A DNA stretch of 64,000 bases from Spizellomyces punctatus DAOM BR117 (GCF_000182565.1 NW_015971549.1:62001-126000); one strand, 5' to 3'. Positions 1 to 12,108 are shown, counted from the first letter of the stretch. The notes: generated by a model from the sequence alone, not told the origin. Made by a program: numbers and translations.

Positions 1-1918
1 ATGACAGTGAGGACTTGATTGTGGATGTTGAAGGCGAGGACAGTGATGCGAGTACGAGGAAGAAAAAGAAGGTAAAGGGCAAGGCCAAGACGGTTAAAAA
101 GGCAAAAGGCAAGGGGACAGGTACTGTTTCTTTGCTGTTCTTCAATTGTTTTGTTTGAGTTTTGTAAATGTTGATTGTTTTGATTGTATGTCGTAGGTGA
201 GGAAGACGAGGAAACCGCTAAAAAACGCAAGCCAACGACAACCAGCAAAAAACCTGTAAAAGCCAAGGTACATTCATCTAATCCCATTATTGCAAATGTG
301 TATATATATGTATATCGTGACCAACGTCCTCGCAACACACTAGTCCAAACTCCCACCTATCGACCCGACAGAACTCCTTGACCTCTCAACCACCTACCCC
401 GATACCTACTGGACCCACCTCCCAACCACAACCTCCATGATCGACACCGTCAACGAAACAACACCCCTGACACTCGTCAAACAAGCCGACATGCGCGACG
501 CAGGGCACATTACGGGTATGGTCCTCTCACCCGACGGCAGCATGCTCGCAACATTCTGCACAATGGGTCTCGCAAAAATATGGGATCTTGAAACCTACCG
601 CGTCATTCAAACCCTCCAAGACACGTCTGAACCCAATATTGATGAATTCTATGTGGGACGGTTCACACCTACCATGACCCGCCTCGTCGTAGGTGGGAAA
701 CTCAAGGACCCCAAGAAATGGAGTGATGAGGATGAGGATAATCATATTTTGCCGTGTCCTCTTAAAGTGTTTGATTTGATTTCTGGGAATGTGGTTGAGA
801 GGCTTGAGGGGCATGAAGAGGAGATTTTGTGTTGTAAAAGTGTCGAGTTTCGGGGGGAGAGGTATTATGTTACTACCAGTCAGGATGGGTATATTATTAA
901 ATGGAAAGTAGACCAAGATTGGAGGTACGTTTTGCTTTTATTGGTTGTTGGATGATGCCGTTTTGTCTCATGGTGCTTTTCTTTTTTTTCTAGTCGGTTA
1001 CAAGAGTATAAACGCATGGAAGATGGCAAGACGTGCATGGCGTTCAACGTCTCGTTTCTACCCAACACTGGAAACAAGTACTTTGTCGCAGCATGCGATG
1101 GCGGGATATGTCTCTTTGATTTTGAAAACGCAGTGGTAAGCCGGGAACCCACAATGTCAAAAAGCAAGATCAAACTGACTCGCATTTAGAAACTCCAAAC
1201 ATTTGAAAATCTTTATACGTGCTATTGCGATTGTACCAAAGTCGTGGAATGCCTAGAGTACCCTGAACCCCCTCGGACATGGCAAACGGTCTTGGAAGAT
1301 GGGGAGCCGATGTTTACTTATCTCTTAAGTCGGGGTGTTGAAGAAGTGGATACTGTGGATGGAGGGGATGTGCCGATTAGTATGTTTGCAAAGATGTTTA
1401 AATCGTCCTTTATGGAATGCTAATATGTTTTTGGTAGATACGGAGCCGAACACGGTGCGATTGCATAAACTTGTTTATCCCACGCGACGGGGCGGAGTGT
1501 TTTCGTTGGAGGAGGTCAAGAGGTTTCAGCATGAAGAGTATGTCAGGATTGCATTTTTCTTTGTGGATACATGTGTATCTGTGTATTGATGATTTGGGAT
1601 TTTCAAAGGTACCGCTCCAACTCTTGGTTAACAAAAATCTCGTCCAACGGCCGATACGTTCTTGCTCCCACATATGATGGAGCCGTTGTCGTGTTTTCAT
1701 TGGCGAGTGGGCAAGTGACGGCTGTCTTGCGGGATCATGAGGGGGTGGAAGTGAGAGATTGTGTCTGGGGATGGAGGTGGGGACAGGTGTTTACATGTGG
1801 TGATGGTGAGTTTTCTTGATTTTGATTTTTGTAACCTTGGGTTTGCTCAGTTTTTATGTCTTTAGATGGGACGGTCAAGGTGTATGTGCAGGACAGGGAT
1901 ACGATGGACGAGTCATGA
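1..1918 (+). CDS. WD40-repeat protein, 5' partial
   Basis: The gene enters from the left edge already in frame. Exons read 1-120, 197-267, 344-924, 994-1135, then from about 1190 with further introns near 1375-1436 and 1535-1608, the last exon being 1866-1918 (stop TGA). Visible protein: an acidic patch, a Lys-rich stretch (KKKKVKGKAK, KKRKP) that looks like a nuclear localisation signal, then WD40 blades (LSPDGSMLATF, KIWDLETYR, TSQDGYIIKWK, CDGGICLFDF, DDGTVKVYVQD). WD40 propellers are protein-interaction scaffolds and no catalytic motif is seen. All joins keep frame, for example TCGD/DGTVKVY across 1805/1866. I do not recognise the specific orthologue. The 3' end converges on the BolA-like gene 150 bp away. 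A nuclear scaffold role is inferred only from the basic N-terminal part. Confidence 0.8.
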
Positions 1919-2067
1919 TGGGTGGACGGGATGATTGGGTACGAGGCCAAGTGTCAACGCCAAACTAGGGGCGCGTCATTTCATTCGCTATCCAACCCGG
2001 CTTGGTTCTCAAGCACTTATCCAGTGTTCCAAAACAAAACTCTTTAATGCGCACCTTTAATAACATT

Positions 2068-2458
2068 TTATTGTTGTTGAGCAGCCCATTGCTCGGGTGT
2101 AAATGTTTTTTGTGAAAAGGCGTGGATTTGTGATATTTCGTCCTTTAGTGCTTCGTTGACCATCCTGATCCCAACATTATGAATAAACTCACAAAAACAA
2201 ACCGTTCGTAGTAAGATTGCGGATATTTACCTGTGTCGACTCAAGAGAGGTTTCCCGGCAAAGAGTTTAGAAACGATCACGACTTCAAAACTTTGGCCGC
2301 ATCCGTTCGAGGTATCTGTCACTTCCTAACATGTTTTGTGTGTTGAATATTTATGGTGCAGATGAGAGGTTCATTTTTGTGGGGGTGGAACGTACCACAT
2401 GCTCTGCTTCGAGTTTGGATTTTATTTGAGCTTCGAGGTGGGATTGGGCTACTGGCAT
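2068..2458 (-). CDS. BOL2: BolA-like protein (BOLA2/Fra2 type)
   Basis: Three exons on the minus strand (2458-2396, 2325-2231, 2164-2068) join in phase to an 84-residue protein, the normal size for cytosolic BolA2. Family marks are clear: the helix LEAEHVEVTD, the strand FEVVIVS, the loop F.GKPLL.RHR, the motif RMVNEAL, and the C-terminal IHAF.QKT..P.QW. BolA2/Fra2 proteins pair with monothiol CGFS glutaredoxins through a shared [2Fe-2S] cluster and take part in cytosolic iron sensing and Fe-S trafficking. The RHR histidine is the usual cluster ligand and is present. The gene is too split to appear as one ORF. The start is the first ATG before the conserved helix. It is divergent from cytochrome c1. 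Function is known for the family; iron regulation here is inferred. Confidence 0.93.
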
Positions 2459-2911
2459 GTTTGCAAATGTTGGAAATGCCAAAACGTTGAGTTGCTTATG
2501 CGACCTTACTATGTTGCCAGGCAAAGGAAATTATCGGCAAGTCACGTGTATATTCTTTGTTGCTGGGCGTTTTGCAAGTCGGATTTTGCGGGACTAGTTC
2601 TGCGTTTTAGAAAGCGGTTGTGCTAGTCGGTGGAAGACGCGCAGAAAGCCCACCCGTAACGCACTCATCCTTTTTACGACGGACGGACCTCGTTTTTGCA
2701 CGTCCTTGCTTGTTTTCGTTGCATTTGTGGGTACTGTGAGTTGTTTCGTTTTGGTTTGCGGTCCTCCCTTCCTACCCGCGTTTTTCGATACGTTTATCAT
2801 TCGATAGAGATACCTTGTTTATAGGTATGTTTTGGTAGCATCTGCATTGAAGAAACGGGTTGTACAAAAGACAGTTGATTAACCTTTACGTTGTTTTGTA
2901 GTGGAGCCACG
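2459..2911. promoter_or_regulatory. Shared intergenic promoter region BOL2/CYT1
   Basis: This 453-bp interval separates the start codons of two divergent genes, the BolA2-like gene (minus) and cytochrome c1 (plus). It must hold both 5' UTRs and both promoters. It contains pyrimidine-rich stretches. I see no clear TATA box and no motif I can name with confidence. Co-regulation of an iron-sensing factor and a haem protein is an inference from position only. Confidence 0.5.
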
Positions 2912-4153
2912 ATGCTTTCCAAGGTAGCATACACGACCACCGCCCGCGCTTTCCGCGCATCATCCACCTTCCGCCCCGTCCGTTTTGCATCGACACAAGC
3001 GGGTCCGTTTGGCGCTAACCGCAAGGCCGCCATGATGTGGTTCACCAAAGCGGCTGCCGCGTCGGCCATTGTCGGGTACGGAATCTCCAACTATGTTTTA
3101 ACCGATGACCGCATGGCACCTGTCTACAAGGCTGTTTCGGAGGCTTCCACCGAGTTGAAAAAGAAGGCAAAGGAGTTTGGGATTGAGTTGGAGATTCCCT
3201 TTACGGTTGCGCATGCATTTTCGACTGCCGACCATGGGTTGCATCCACCTCATTACCCGTGGGACCATTACAGCCCATGGAAGAGTTATGACCATGCTTC
3301 GTGAGTAGAGTGTGTGATTTTTTTTTTTTGTGTGCTGTTTATTGATGGATTGGGTAGCATTCGCCGTGGTTTCCAGGTGTACAAGGAGGTTTGCTCTGCT
3401 TGCCACTCTATGGATTACATCTACTACCGTAACTTGGTGGGTGTAAGTCACACGGAGGCTGAGGCCAAGGCGCTTGCTGCCGAGTACGAGTACGAGGATG
3501 GTCCCGATGACTCTGGTCAGATGTTTATGCGTCCTGGAAAGGTATGTGTGTGTGTGGTGTGTTTGTGTTTTGTTTGAAAACTGGGGTTTTGACATTTGCA
3601 AACTATCTGGTAGCTTACGGACGCGATGCCCAAACCATATCCTAATGAGGAGGCTGCGCGTGCTGCCAACGGAGGAGCCTACCCCCCGGACTTGAGTTGC
3701 ATTGTTCGTGCAAGGCACGGTGAAGAAGATTACATTTTCGCCCTTCTTCTCGGGTACTGCGATCCCCCGGCCGGTGTCAACATTCGTGAGGGTCTTCACT
3801 ACAACCCCTACTTTCCTGGAGGAGCGATTGCCATGGCCCGGTCCATTTTCGATGAAGTGGTAGATTACGAGGATGGCACGCCCAACAATGCCTCCCAGCT
3901 TGCCAAGGACGTGACGACGTTCCTTTCTTGGGCTTCCTACCCTGAGCACGATGAGCGCAAAAAGATGGGATTGAAGACGTTGGCGATTAGTGCAATGTTG
4001 CTTGGATTGTCTGTGTGGTGGAAGAGGTTCAAGTGGAGCTATGTCAAATCCAAGAAGATTGTGTACAGGCCCGGAAAGGTAAGAAGTGTTTGTCTGGAAA
4101 CTCCCGCATATTGATGTTAATGTTGCCTTGTCTTGTAGTTTGACGAAGTTTAA
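2912..4153 (+). CDS. CYT1: Cytochrome c1, haem protein of the bc1 complex
   Basis: Four exons (2912-3300, 3358-3541, 3614-4078, 4139-4153) give a 350-residue protein. It transfers electrons from the Rieske protein to cytochrome c in respiratory complex III of the inner mitochondrial membrane. The N-terminus is Arg/Ser/Ala-rich without acids, a mitochondrial presequence, followed by a hydrophobic sorting segment. The haem-attachment motif CSACH follows RGFQVYKEV. Other conserved blocks are [42 protein letters not shown] and IAMA, which includes the axial Met. Near the end comes the C-terminal anchor ([19 protein letters not shown]) with a basic matrix tail. The last exon adds only four codons and the stop. 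The start is the first ATG of the presequence; a longer reading upstream has no targeting character. Confidence 0.97.
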
Positions 4154-5062
4154 TTTTTCTTTTTTTTGCAAAATGTCATCATAAAAATATCCATTTTCAA
4201 AATAAATGTGAGGGATAGGCGGTAGCCCCCGCATTTTTTGCAGATGGGTTGGGAACTTGGCTTTTTTTTTAATTTCATATGTGTGTGTGTGTGTTGTGTG
4301 TAGACATGTATGATGCTTGTGTGTGTTGGGGGGGTGAATGGGGGCACTCGGTTTCTTTTCATTCTTGTGTGTGCAAAAAACAGTGTGCCCTTTCTAAGAA
4401 TCCTGGTGCCAAATCCCTCATATATAGATAATTTGTTTGGAAAGATGCAGCAGCGCATGGCCAAGTGTTGTGCTTAATGAATGAACAGTGTGCATTGTTT
4501 TGAAAAGGAAATCATTGCTGCGGGCTATGCGTTGGTTTTGATGATTTGTGGTAAATGCGAGTGTTATGTGCGAGGTGATTTTGTAGTACGTCCATGGCAA
4601 AAATCACTTGTGTGATATCGCTCTGTGCGCAGTGATTCTGTAGTTGGAAGGAAATGGTTTCTTGATGATGCCTTTCTGCATTGCTGCATTGCATTGCTTT
4701 GCGAGTTGCTTGTGTGTGTTATGGTTTCTTGTTGTAATATCTCTTGTATGTATGTGCATTGCCAAGAGTATTGCATATTGCCTATCGCTCTTCCTGTCAT
4801 CGGAACTTTCAACTCGCTAAAAATTAAAGTCTGCGCGTTGGAACACTTGATTGTGTGTATTTAAAAAAAATAAGAGTTTCTTTTGCACAAAAACGGCTGC
4901 GGAAGGAAAAAGAGATAGCGCCCATGGCAAAAAACGGGATATTGCAAACGACCTCTAGGTTTGTGTTATTTTGCTTATTATTTGGGTTTTTACCATCTTT
5001 TTAACTGTTGTTTTCAAAAGCAGCTCATTAGCGGTCTTTCCTACCTTGAGCAACTCCCAACC
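4154..5062. other. Intergenic, no gene seen
   Basis: About 0.9 kb between cytochrome c1 and the arrestin-like gene. It holds a (TG)n tract around 4277-4305, a G-run near 4328, and AT-rich sequence upstream of 5063. No reading frame here has codon structure or splice partners that convince me. It most likely carries the CYT1 3' UTR and the downstream promoter. Confidence 0.5.
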
Positions 5063-6932
5063 ATGGCCGCCACTGCATTAGGTCGCCCCGCATTCCCAAC
5101 TCCCACTTTTACATCCCTCAGACCTAAACCGCCACTCACCGTCCGACATGACCCCCCTGGCTCCTTTTCCCAACACATTTCTGTTGACATTCGGCCACAT
5201 GCCTCTGGCGCGTTCATTACGGGTGTACCAGGTCTGAATGCATGGACCGTGTCTGGCACCGTTCGCATCAAAAACACTTCTGCCACCAAACACAAGCGGG
5301 TCTTGTCGGTTCGACTCGCTTTTCGCGGGTGTGTAGAGACGGTCGTTTTAGATGACAAGGGGGATTTATACCTTGATGTCAAGGAACTCTTGTCCAAAGA
5401 ACAAATCTTAAATAACCCTGAAGATAATGCAGTCTTGCACGAAACGGAATCGAGGTCGAGTGGATCGAGTTCAACTGGGGATGCAAATACAAAGGGCATC
5501 ACCATTCCACCTTCCGCATCCGTCACAATGTCATTCCAATTCGAGTTTTCAGAGCCGGAAGGAGGATTCCATTTACCCGACTCGAGTATCATTGGAGAAC
5601 AACGGTCAAGCCGCGCTACGATCCATTACTTTCTTGAAGCTGCCGTGGTCGCCCAAGGTCGACTCTTGGGTTCCCAGAAACGCTGTTTTCGCATCCCAGT
5701 CCCATTAGCATGGTGTCCCACCGCTATTGCATCCTACCTCCGTCGCTCCAATTCACCCATCCTATCCCCCACACCCAAATCATGGAACCAGTCCGTCCAA
5801 GATCCCCGTCCAGGCCGCTTCCCATCCTCCATGCTGGACACCTCGATCCAAGTATCGACAACAACCTTGGAACCAGGTCAACCCTTTTCTGTCCATGTTT
5901 TGACGAGTATCGTTCCAACAGCCGGTATCCGCATCTCAAAAATCCATGTCAACCTCCACGGAACAGCTCACCTCAAATCCACTCGAACGAAATCCCAAAA
6001 CAAATTATCCCTTCCTGCTCTTCAGTGGATACGTATACCGTCAACTGACTTGACCGTCATTCCCTGTCGTATACCCGCTCCGACTCTGACGCATCCAAAT
6101 TTGATTCCACCGAGTGTGGATGTACCCGATATGCTCACTCTCTCCTACACCCTCATTATTCGCATCCAACTCGCCAAAACATCTACAGATAGATTCCGGC
6201 TGGAGGATATTGTTGTTGAATTTCCGGTTACGATCCTTGGATGTGGTCCACGGGCTGCGCGACCTGCTGTTTCCTCCAAATGGACTGATATGCCTTTTGA
6301 GAGTGTTCCTGATGATGTCGGCCATGGTTCGGGTCCTGTTCCGTGGGTTCAGCATCCCATCATCCAGCATCCCACTTTACGTGATCCAGCATTGCAACAG
6401 CAGAATGACAAGGCCACCAAATGGACTGACGTGCCTTTTGGTTCTGCTGCTGATGATGTCGGCCACATTTCCGGTCCTGTTCCGTGGGTCCAGCATCCCA
6501 TTCGATATCCCACCTCACACGCTCCAGCATTGCAACAGCAGACAGACAAGGCCACCAAATGGACCGACATGCCCTTTAGTTCTGCTGCTCATGATGCCGG
6601 CCATATTTCGGGTCCTGTTCCGTGGGTCCAGCATCCCATTCAATATCCCACGTTACGCCATCCTACCCAGCAAGACCGAACGAACAGGGATGTATATGAA
6701 GCTACAGCGAGGTTTTACCCGAAATTGAATGATGAAGTCGAGTTGTGGCCTGGGGATCGTGTTCTTGTCAAGTATGTTTTTCCTTGTATGTTTTTTTTCA
6801 TTTTATAAAAGTGTCGACTTAGACATTTTATTTTATAGTGAAATTATGGAGGATGGATGGGCACAGGGATTCAATCTCCGCTCAGAACAATCCGGCGTGT
6901 TCCCTATGGGCGCCGTGAAACGCATGGAATAA
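5063..6932 (+). CDS. Arrestin-fold/SH3 adaptor protein
   Basis: Two exons (5063-6771, 6839-6932) encode 600 residues. Residues about 25-400 look like an arrestin-related fold (beta-rich, with VSGTVRIKN, SVRLAFRGCVET, SVTMSFQFEFSEPEG and TIHYFLEAAVVAQG, typical of arrestin N/C domains). Then come three tandem 46-47-residue repeats (separate entry). An SH3 domain closes the protein, with ALYDY-like YEATARFYPK, acidic ELWPGD, the Trp of DGWAQGFN and the end SGVFPMGAV; the intron falls inside the SH3. Arrestin-related proteins in fungi usually link cargo to ubiquitin ligases, and the SH3 should bind proline-rich partners. No PPxY motif was noticed. The start ATG at 5063 has a good context (ACCATGG); an in-frame ATG at 4961 adds a hydrophobic leader I consider 5' UTR. 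Domain calls are from pattern only. Confidence 0.82.
6278..6691 (+). repeat. Three tandem coding repeats (about 138-141 bp)
   Basis: Units begin at 6278, 6419 and 6557 and encode KWTD[MV]PF..., a middle block DVGH-SGPVPWVQHPI, and an end rich in Pro, Gln and Asp. Units one and two are 47 and 46 residues; the third decays after PTLRHP. All three sit in frame between the arrestin-like part and the SH3 domain. The near identity of the core suggests recent in-frame duplication. Function is unknown; the Pro and Trp content suggests a short linear binding motif in three copies. Confidence 0.9.
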
Positions 6933-7393
6933 TTACCAGAGCAAGCAATAGATTTTCTTGATACTAGCACCACACCATGAACTTTATAGAGGGCTAGAGT
7001 AGTGTTTTGTTTTTGTAGATAGATGGTGGGAAAATAGAATAGAATTGGATGATAAATGTTGGTTTTTGTCACTGTTTACCAAGCTCATCACCATTGGGGA
7101 TAGATATTCTAAAAGATCATGGACTCTAATGTTCACGAGGATAAACTAAAGTGGTGAAAGCGAATGAACAAAGGGCGGCCTTAAATGCAATTTGTATTCC
7201 CCTTTTGTTTTTGATATTTTCTCTTTTTTACAAAAGGTTCGGTGGGTGGGCGGGTGAGTAGGTGGGTGGATGGAGCGGACATTCAATTCACGCAAACAAG
7301 AATAATAAAAAAAACAACAAGAATACCCTACACGCAAACAATTTGAGCTCAGATGTCACCCATGCCAATACAAACACACACACACAAAAGGAG
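6933..7393. other. 3' intergenic between convergent genes
   Basis: This 461-bp interval lies between the stop of the arrestin-like gene (+) and the stop of the nucleotidyltransferase (-). It should hold both 3' UTRs. A GGG-rich element lies at 7244-7266 and a (CA)n tract at about 7373-7386. No gene is seen. Confidence 0.55.
7244..7266 (+). other. Possible G-quadruplex tract
   Basis: Four GGG runs occur within 23 bases (7244-46, 7248-50, 7252-54, 7264-66), with loops of one, one and nine bases. This fits the usual G4 rule with a slightly long third loop. It lies between two convergent gene ends, where such tracts can pause polymerase. Folding is not shown. Confidence 0.4.
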
Positions 7394-10300
7394 TTATCGT
7401 GACGCATCTCGCTCATGTTCCCCATGTTCTCCCAGTCTCCCACGTCCCTTATTTCCTTTATCCGGTGCCGAGCGCCGTCGATGGGTATTGTCCAACTGTT
7501 CTTCATCAGTGGCAGGTCGGTCCACTGAGGGTTCCAACAAGGACTCGGGCTCCACGGTGTGTCGCTTGACAGCTCGTGCGCTATTAATTCGATCAGGGCT
7601 TTTGGCGGATCGGACATCCTGCCAGGGTGATTTGGGAGCAGCAGACGCAGAGAGAGAGCGGGGTCGGGTCCAGGCTTTTGGGTCTCTTCCGTGCTTGTCG
7701 CGTGGGTATGCTTCTCGTCCGCGTCGGTTGTCTACTGGTGTCTGTTCGTCTTCTTGTTTAGGTGGGTCTGCCAAACCGTTTAGATTGGGTTTGCGGCTTG
7801 TTGTGGTTGTTGTAAGGGTATCCATGCGTTGGGAATGATTCGCCCACAAGAGTATGCCTTTGCTACCCCGGCGTTTTGGATGATGCGTCGTGTCTCCTGG
7901 TGGAAGGTGTCCTTCCCGTCGCGAGACGTCAGGGTAGGATCGGTTCATGTGATGTTCATCCGAATGTTGCCGCGAGTGAGGCTTGTAAGGTCGGTGCCAG
8001 TCGCGGTCCATTTCAGGAGGGGCGTCGTGCTTGGTAGGTGATCTGCGGCGGCGGTCTCGCTCAGGTTCGTGATCGTGGTGTGATACGTGCTTTTTAGGAG
8101 ATATTCGGCCTTCTGACTTTGTTTTACGTTCGGGAACGGAGGGCGACGTATGGCCATTGTGCTTGGTCTGGACCGAGAGGGTCTCTGGATGGGATGCTGC
8201 TTTGCGTCCATTCGGACTCTTGTCTCGGCGGTCATGGACAGGAGACCGACGACCGTTGTGGTGGTTGTGAGGCTGAAGATGTGATGATTTAGGCTGCGGC
8301 TGGGATTCGGCCGCGGAGGTGACGCGTTGCTCTGGTGGCGATCGTAAAGTTTTGGACGGTTCTGGCGGCAAGGGTTCGGGAGCATGATGGGTAAGCGGAC
8401 CTGGCAACGATACGTCGGGGGCTGTATCGGCACGTTCACAAGATAATGTTCGTGACCGCCCATCACTTCCAATCTCGCTAATAATAACCTCCTTCACATC
8501 ATCGCCGTCTGATTGCTTCTCAATATATACCTGAATAGGTGATCGCGGAGAGCTATGCCCGACATCCCCAGTTTTCTCCATTTTTTCTGCTTTCTCGGGA
8601 TCCTTTTTGCCACCAACATCTGTAGCTTTTTTGTAAAGAGAGCCGGCAGGTGCACTTGCGCCGTTACGATCGCGCGGTTGGGACGGAGTGGCCCAGACAT
8701 TAGTCACCCCTCTTCGCTTGATCTCGGCCGCCCTCCGCTCGCTTGCGTACGAATAGTAATTGGGACGTACTCGGTGGTTCTCGAGATGTCGGCTCTCCAG
8801 TTGCAGTGAAGACAAGCGGTGTATATCTTCCGGAGTAATATGTGGGGCTCCGCCACGCATGAGGTTGAGGCCAGCTAACAAGCGCCGGTCACCATTGTCC
8901 AAACTAGCGCATCCGTTCGAGCGTGGATCTGGACCGGAAGCCGCGCTGGCTGAAGTGTGTGCATATGGTGGGTGGTTTGTGTAAAAAAAGTTTCCTGGCT
9001 GACCGTTTGTTTTGTACCCATAATGACCGCCCCGTGTGTCGTAAGAAAGTTGTGATTGATATGCATCATATTTCCGCCATCCGTATAGTTCATGATGCAT
9101 GGCATTTCGGCCAATGTCGTTCAAATACGTTCTGTGGCCATTCATAAGTAATGGACCAAGGTTGCTGATGGGTATTCGGCGATGTAGTGGGATATAGGGT
9201 TCGCATGCAGCCTCAAGTCCTTCTCCCTTTTCGAGGATCGAGAGTGCACGATCGAATTCTTTTCTCAGACCAGCGACAGACACAGCATCCGCGGAATTTG
9301 CAAGGTTTCTCTGAGGATTGAATGGCTCCTCAACACAGAGAAACCGACAAGTACGTTCAACATCCAAATTCCACCCTTTTTCTTCCTTCGTAAGATACCG
9401 GCCATGTCTCACGGAAATAACATGCGCTTCATAATTGAACTCTACGGCGTATCTCCGAAAGAAGCCGAAAAGAAGGGATGCTAACGTTTCATTGTTTTTC
9501 TGCCCGAATCCTCGCACAGACTCGAGGTTCTCGAAAAATGAACAGTCCACGCCATCCACAATCACTGGTTTGACCTTGTGAGGATCGGCCTTTAGCTGTT
9601 CGAAATACATTGTGTGCAAACATGGTAATATTGGAGGCTGGCGCATTTGTAGGAAATTGAGAACCTTTGATTCCCACAAGGTGTCAGCCGCTGCGAAAAA
9701 AACTCGTCCAATAACAATTCCGCTATCTCACCATCATCGTCCAACAATAGGTGCTTAGTGTTCCTCCTTTTGCAGCTATTATGCAAAGATTAATTAGAGC
9801 TCGATGCATAGCGATAACGGTTGAGGACGCTTACCATCATTTAGCGCCCTTTGTCGGGTCCAATGCTTTATTACAAGCATCAATGGCTTCACTCGAGGAT
9901 CAATGTCCACGTATGTCTTGATCAAACGGGTATTTCGCAATGCAATGGTGTTATTTACATTGATGTCGCAATTTACATGGCTGAAAATACGGACAAGAAG
10001 ACGATCAATCGTGCGCAGAAGGAATCGTGCGACCTTGCAGTTGTTTGCAAATACATACTATTCGGGATCGTAGAACTTGCATATTGGAACTTTTGCTTTT
10101 GCCACCGTGTTCACTCCTTCCATCCCATCTACAAGAAATGTAAGTCTCAGCAGCGTCCAAATATTGAAGATTGCCTGTACACCTACGCTTTTGTAACGCA
10201 GCCGCTAAAACATGCATATTTGCAACCCCATTTATTCTATCATCCCAAGGTGTAGTGAGACAAATGTCCACATCACTACTAAGTGTTCCCAACCCATTTG

Positions 10301-11095
10301 TTGAAGATCTGAATGGATGCTTTAGCGTCATATACCAGCAGTACGGGACGGGATCTCAAATCCACCTACCCAAACAGATGTACAGTGATATTCTTATCCG
10401 GCCATTCTATGTCAAGGATACTCTGGAGTTTTGCGACAAAACGTGCACGCAGTTGTTCGCTCTCTGGTGACGGTAACAATCTCTGTTCCAAAATAATACC
10501 TACATCAGTTGTGGACTCGAGTTACTCCAATTCCAAATGTCATACCTGACACAAGTCATTCATCTCAAACGTTAAAAGCTCCTCTATATCATCTTTCAAT
10601 CGGCAGCTAATATCCTCTGCAGATCGCATTCGTATGCTAGTGGGACTAATGGCTAGCTGTCCACCAAACACAAACTGAACAAGAATGATTAAAGATCAGC
10701 AACGAGATATCAGCCAAGCCATTTTCCGAAGTCAAAGCACAAGCAATGGGCAACTCCACCACATGAGGTTGCAGATAATTGCTTCTCCGAATATTTACCT
10801 CCGCCTCTTCCAAGATCTCGGAGAATCGCTCTCCGCCGGAAGGCTTCACCGGGAGACTGACATCTGGTGGCGGTGGCATATCTTCCTCGGCCGTAGTAGG
10901 GGACAACTTCACTGGATATTGCATGGGCATACCAGTTGAGATCTGTACAAGAGGCGGTAGTTGAAAATGTTTCGGTGGGATTTTGGTGACGACCCGTACA
11001 GTGCAAACGGGGTGCCAGCTTCGGAAGGGGGGTACGGGTTGGGGAGCGGAGCTGCGGCTAACAGGGTATAAAGGGGGCAGAGGTGTGCAGAGCAT
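7394..11095 (-). CDS. Cid1-type terminal RNA nucleotidyltransferase
   Basis: Multi-exon minus-strand gene; the last exon is 9664-7394. Visible core: helix KDDIEELL, RLLPSPESE, NTase motif FGSSTNGLGT with SSDVDICL (two catalytic Asp), a third Asp in VNCDINVNN, VDIDPRVKPL, KHWTRQRALND, GGTLSTYCW, NFLQMRQPPILP, then the PAP-associated domain (FRRYAVEF, VRHGRYL, EEPFNPQRNLANS). These proteins add A or U tails to RNA 3' ends. About 450 further residues form a disordered tail rich in His, Arg, Ser and Pro, unusually long for the family and perhaps RNA-binding. The first ATG of the Pro-rich N-terminal exon (11095) was chosen as start. The first two splice sites (about 10757/10674 and 10546/10500) are uncertain because several phase-compatible donors exist. 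Whether it prefers U or A cannot be told: the deciding His region was not aligned. Confidence 0.88.
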
Positions 11096-12108
11096 ACTTA
11101 GAATCCCGACAGCAGTCAAACAAACTTGCTTAATGGAAGATAAGAAAACGTACGCGAACTGCTGCACTGAGGTGAAAGTAAATTCTCACTCAATGCGCCT
11201 TTGCTTTCTGTATGAATGCTTGGCTTGCTTGGCTCTACTTTAGAGTCTGTTCGACTCGAAACTGGATACAGCTAGGTTGTCTTCCGGGCCAGATATCTGA
11301 CAAATAGCTGTCAATGTGGAAGCTCGATTCACGTCCCACTGGTAGAGAAGCCGGAAAGCTGGTAGCCCAAGTCTCAACAGAACAAGCTCTGCGCTGTGGT
11401 GGCCGTTGCAAACTCCTTTAAAGGACAGAAGGGATGGAGATGCAGTGCGGAGGGAAGGAAGCTTGTCGGTGCCACCAGCAACAGGAAGGGCGGAGGAGCA
11501 GCAAGCGAGACAAGTTTCTCCAGCAGAAATGGGAACTGACACGCGATGTTACAGGTGGTAAAACAGCCTGTAGATTTCAACGATATTTGGTTGAGTTTTG
11601 CAGCTGGCTGCTTTAAGTCTAGTTTTTCTTCCAAGAAACCATTTCAACGGCTGCTGCCATTTATTTTATTTTTGTATTATGGACTGCAAGCAGTTTGCAG
11701 GATCTCTACTTTTTTTTTTAAAAATCGCTGCGGAAACCCAGCCCACAGTAACCCATTGCGTGGCTTTCCCGTGGTACTCGTGCGCTGACGAATCGGTCGG
11801 GGCCATGGCATAAGCAGAACATCCATTGGCAAAGGATCGTCCACCACCCACAGCGCTGAGAGGATATCTTACCTTTGATGAATAGTAATCTAGCTGCTAA
11901 CAGCGTAACATGCTATGTACACAAGAAACTCAAGTTTCTATTCAACGGCGGGTCCGGGACTCACAGCAATCTGTCACAATTCTAGTAAATATTGAATCAT
12001 TGGGGTATTCATGCCTATTAGAGAAAATGATCACTATGATACAAAGAGAGAGAATCCCTAGTAAAACTGCATCAAATTGTGCTGTTCCATCAACAATATC
12101 AACGTCCG
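11096..12108. other. Intergenic, no gene seen
   Basis: About 1 kb between the end of the LIM-RapGAP gene and the start of the nucleotidyltransferase, both on the minus strand. Short frames exist on both strands, but none shows a domain, a good start context or matching splice sites. It probably contains the promoter of the nucleotidyltransferase gene and the RapGAP 3' UTR. Confidence 0.45.

Noticed and set aside
3098-4234. 378-codon minus-strand frame
   Set aside because: Lies antisense to cytochrome c1 exons and introns and has no domain or splice logic of its own; a shadow frame.
4277-4345. TG and G-rich tract as a telomere-like or structural element
   Set aside because: Short simple repeat with no periodic telomeric unit.
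9851-10470. Plus-strand frames of about 100-134 codons
   Set aside because: Antisense to the catalytic exons of the Cid1-type gene.
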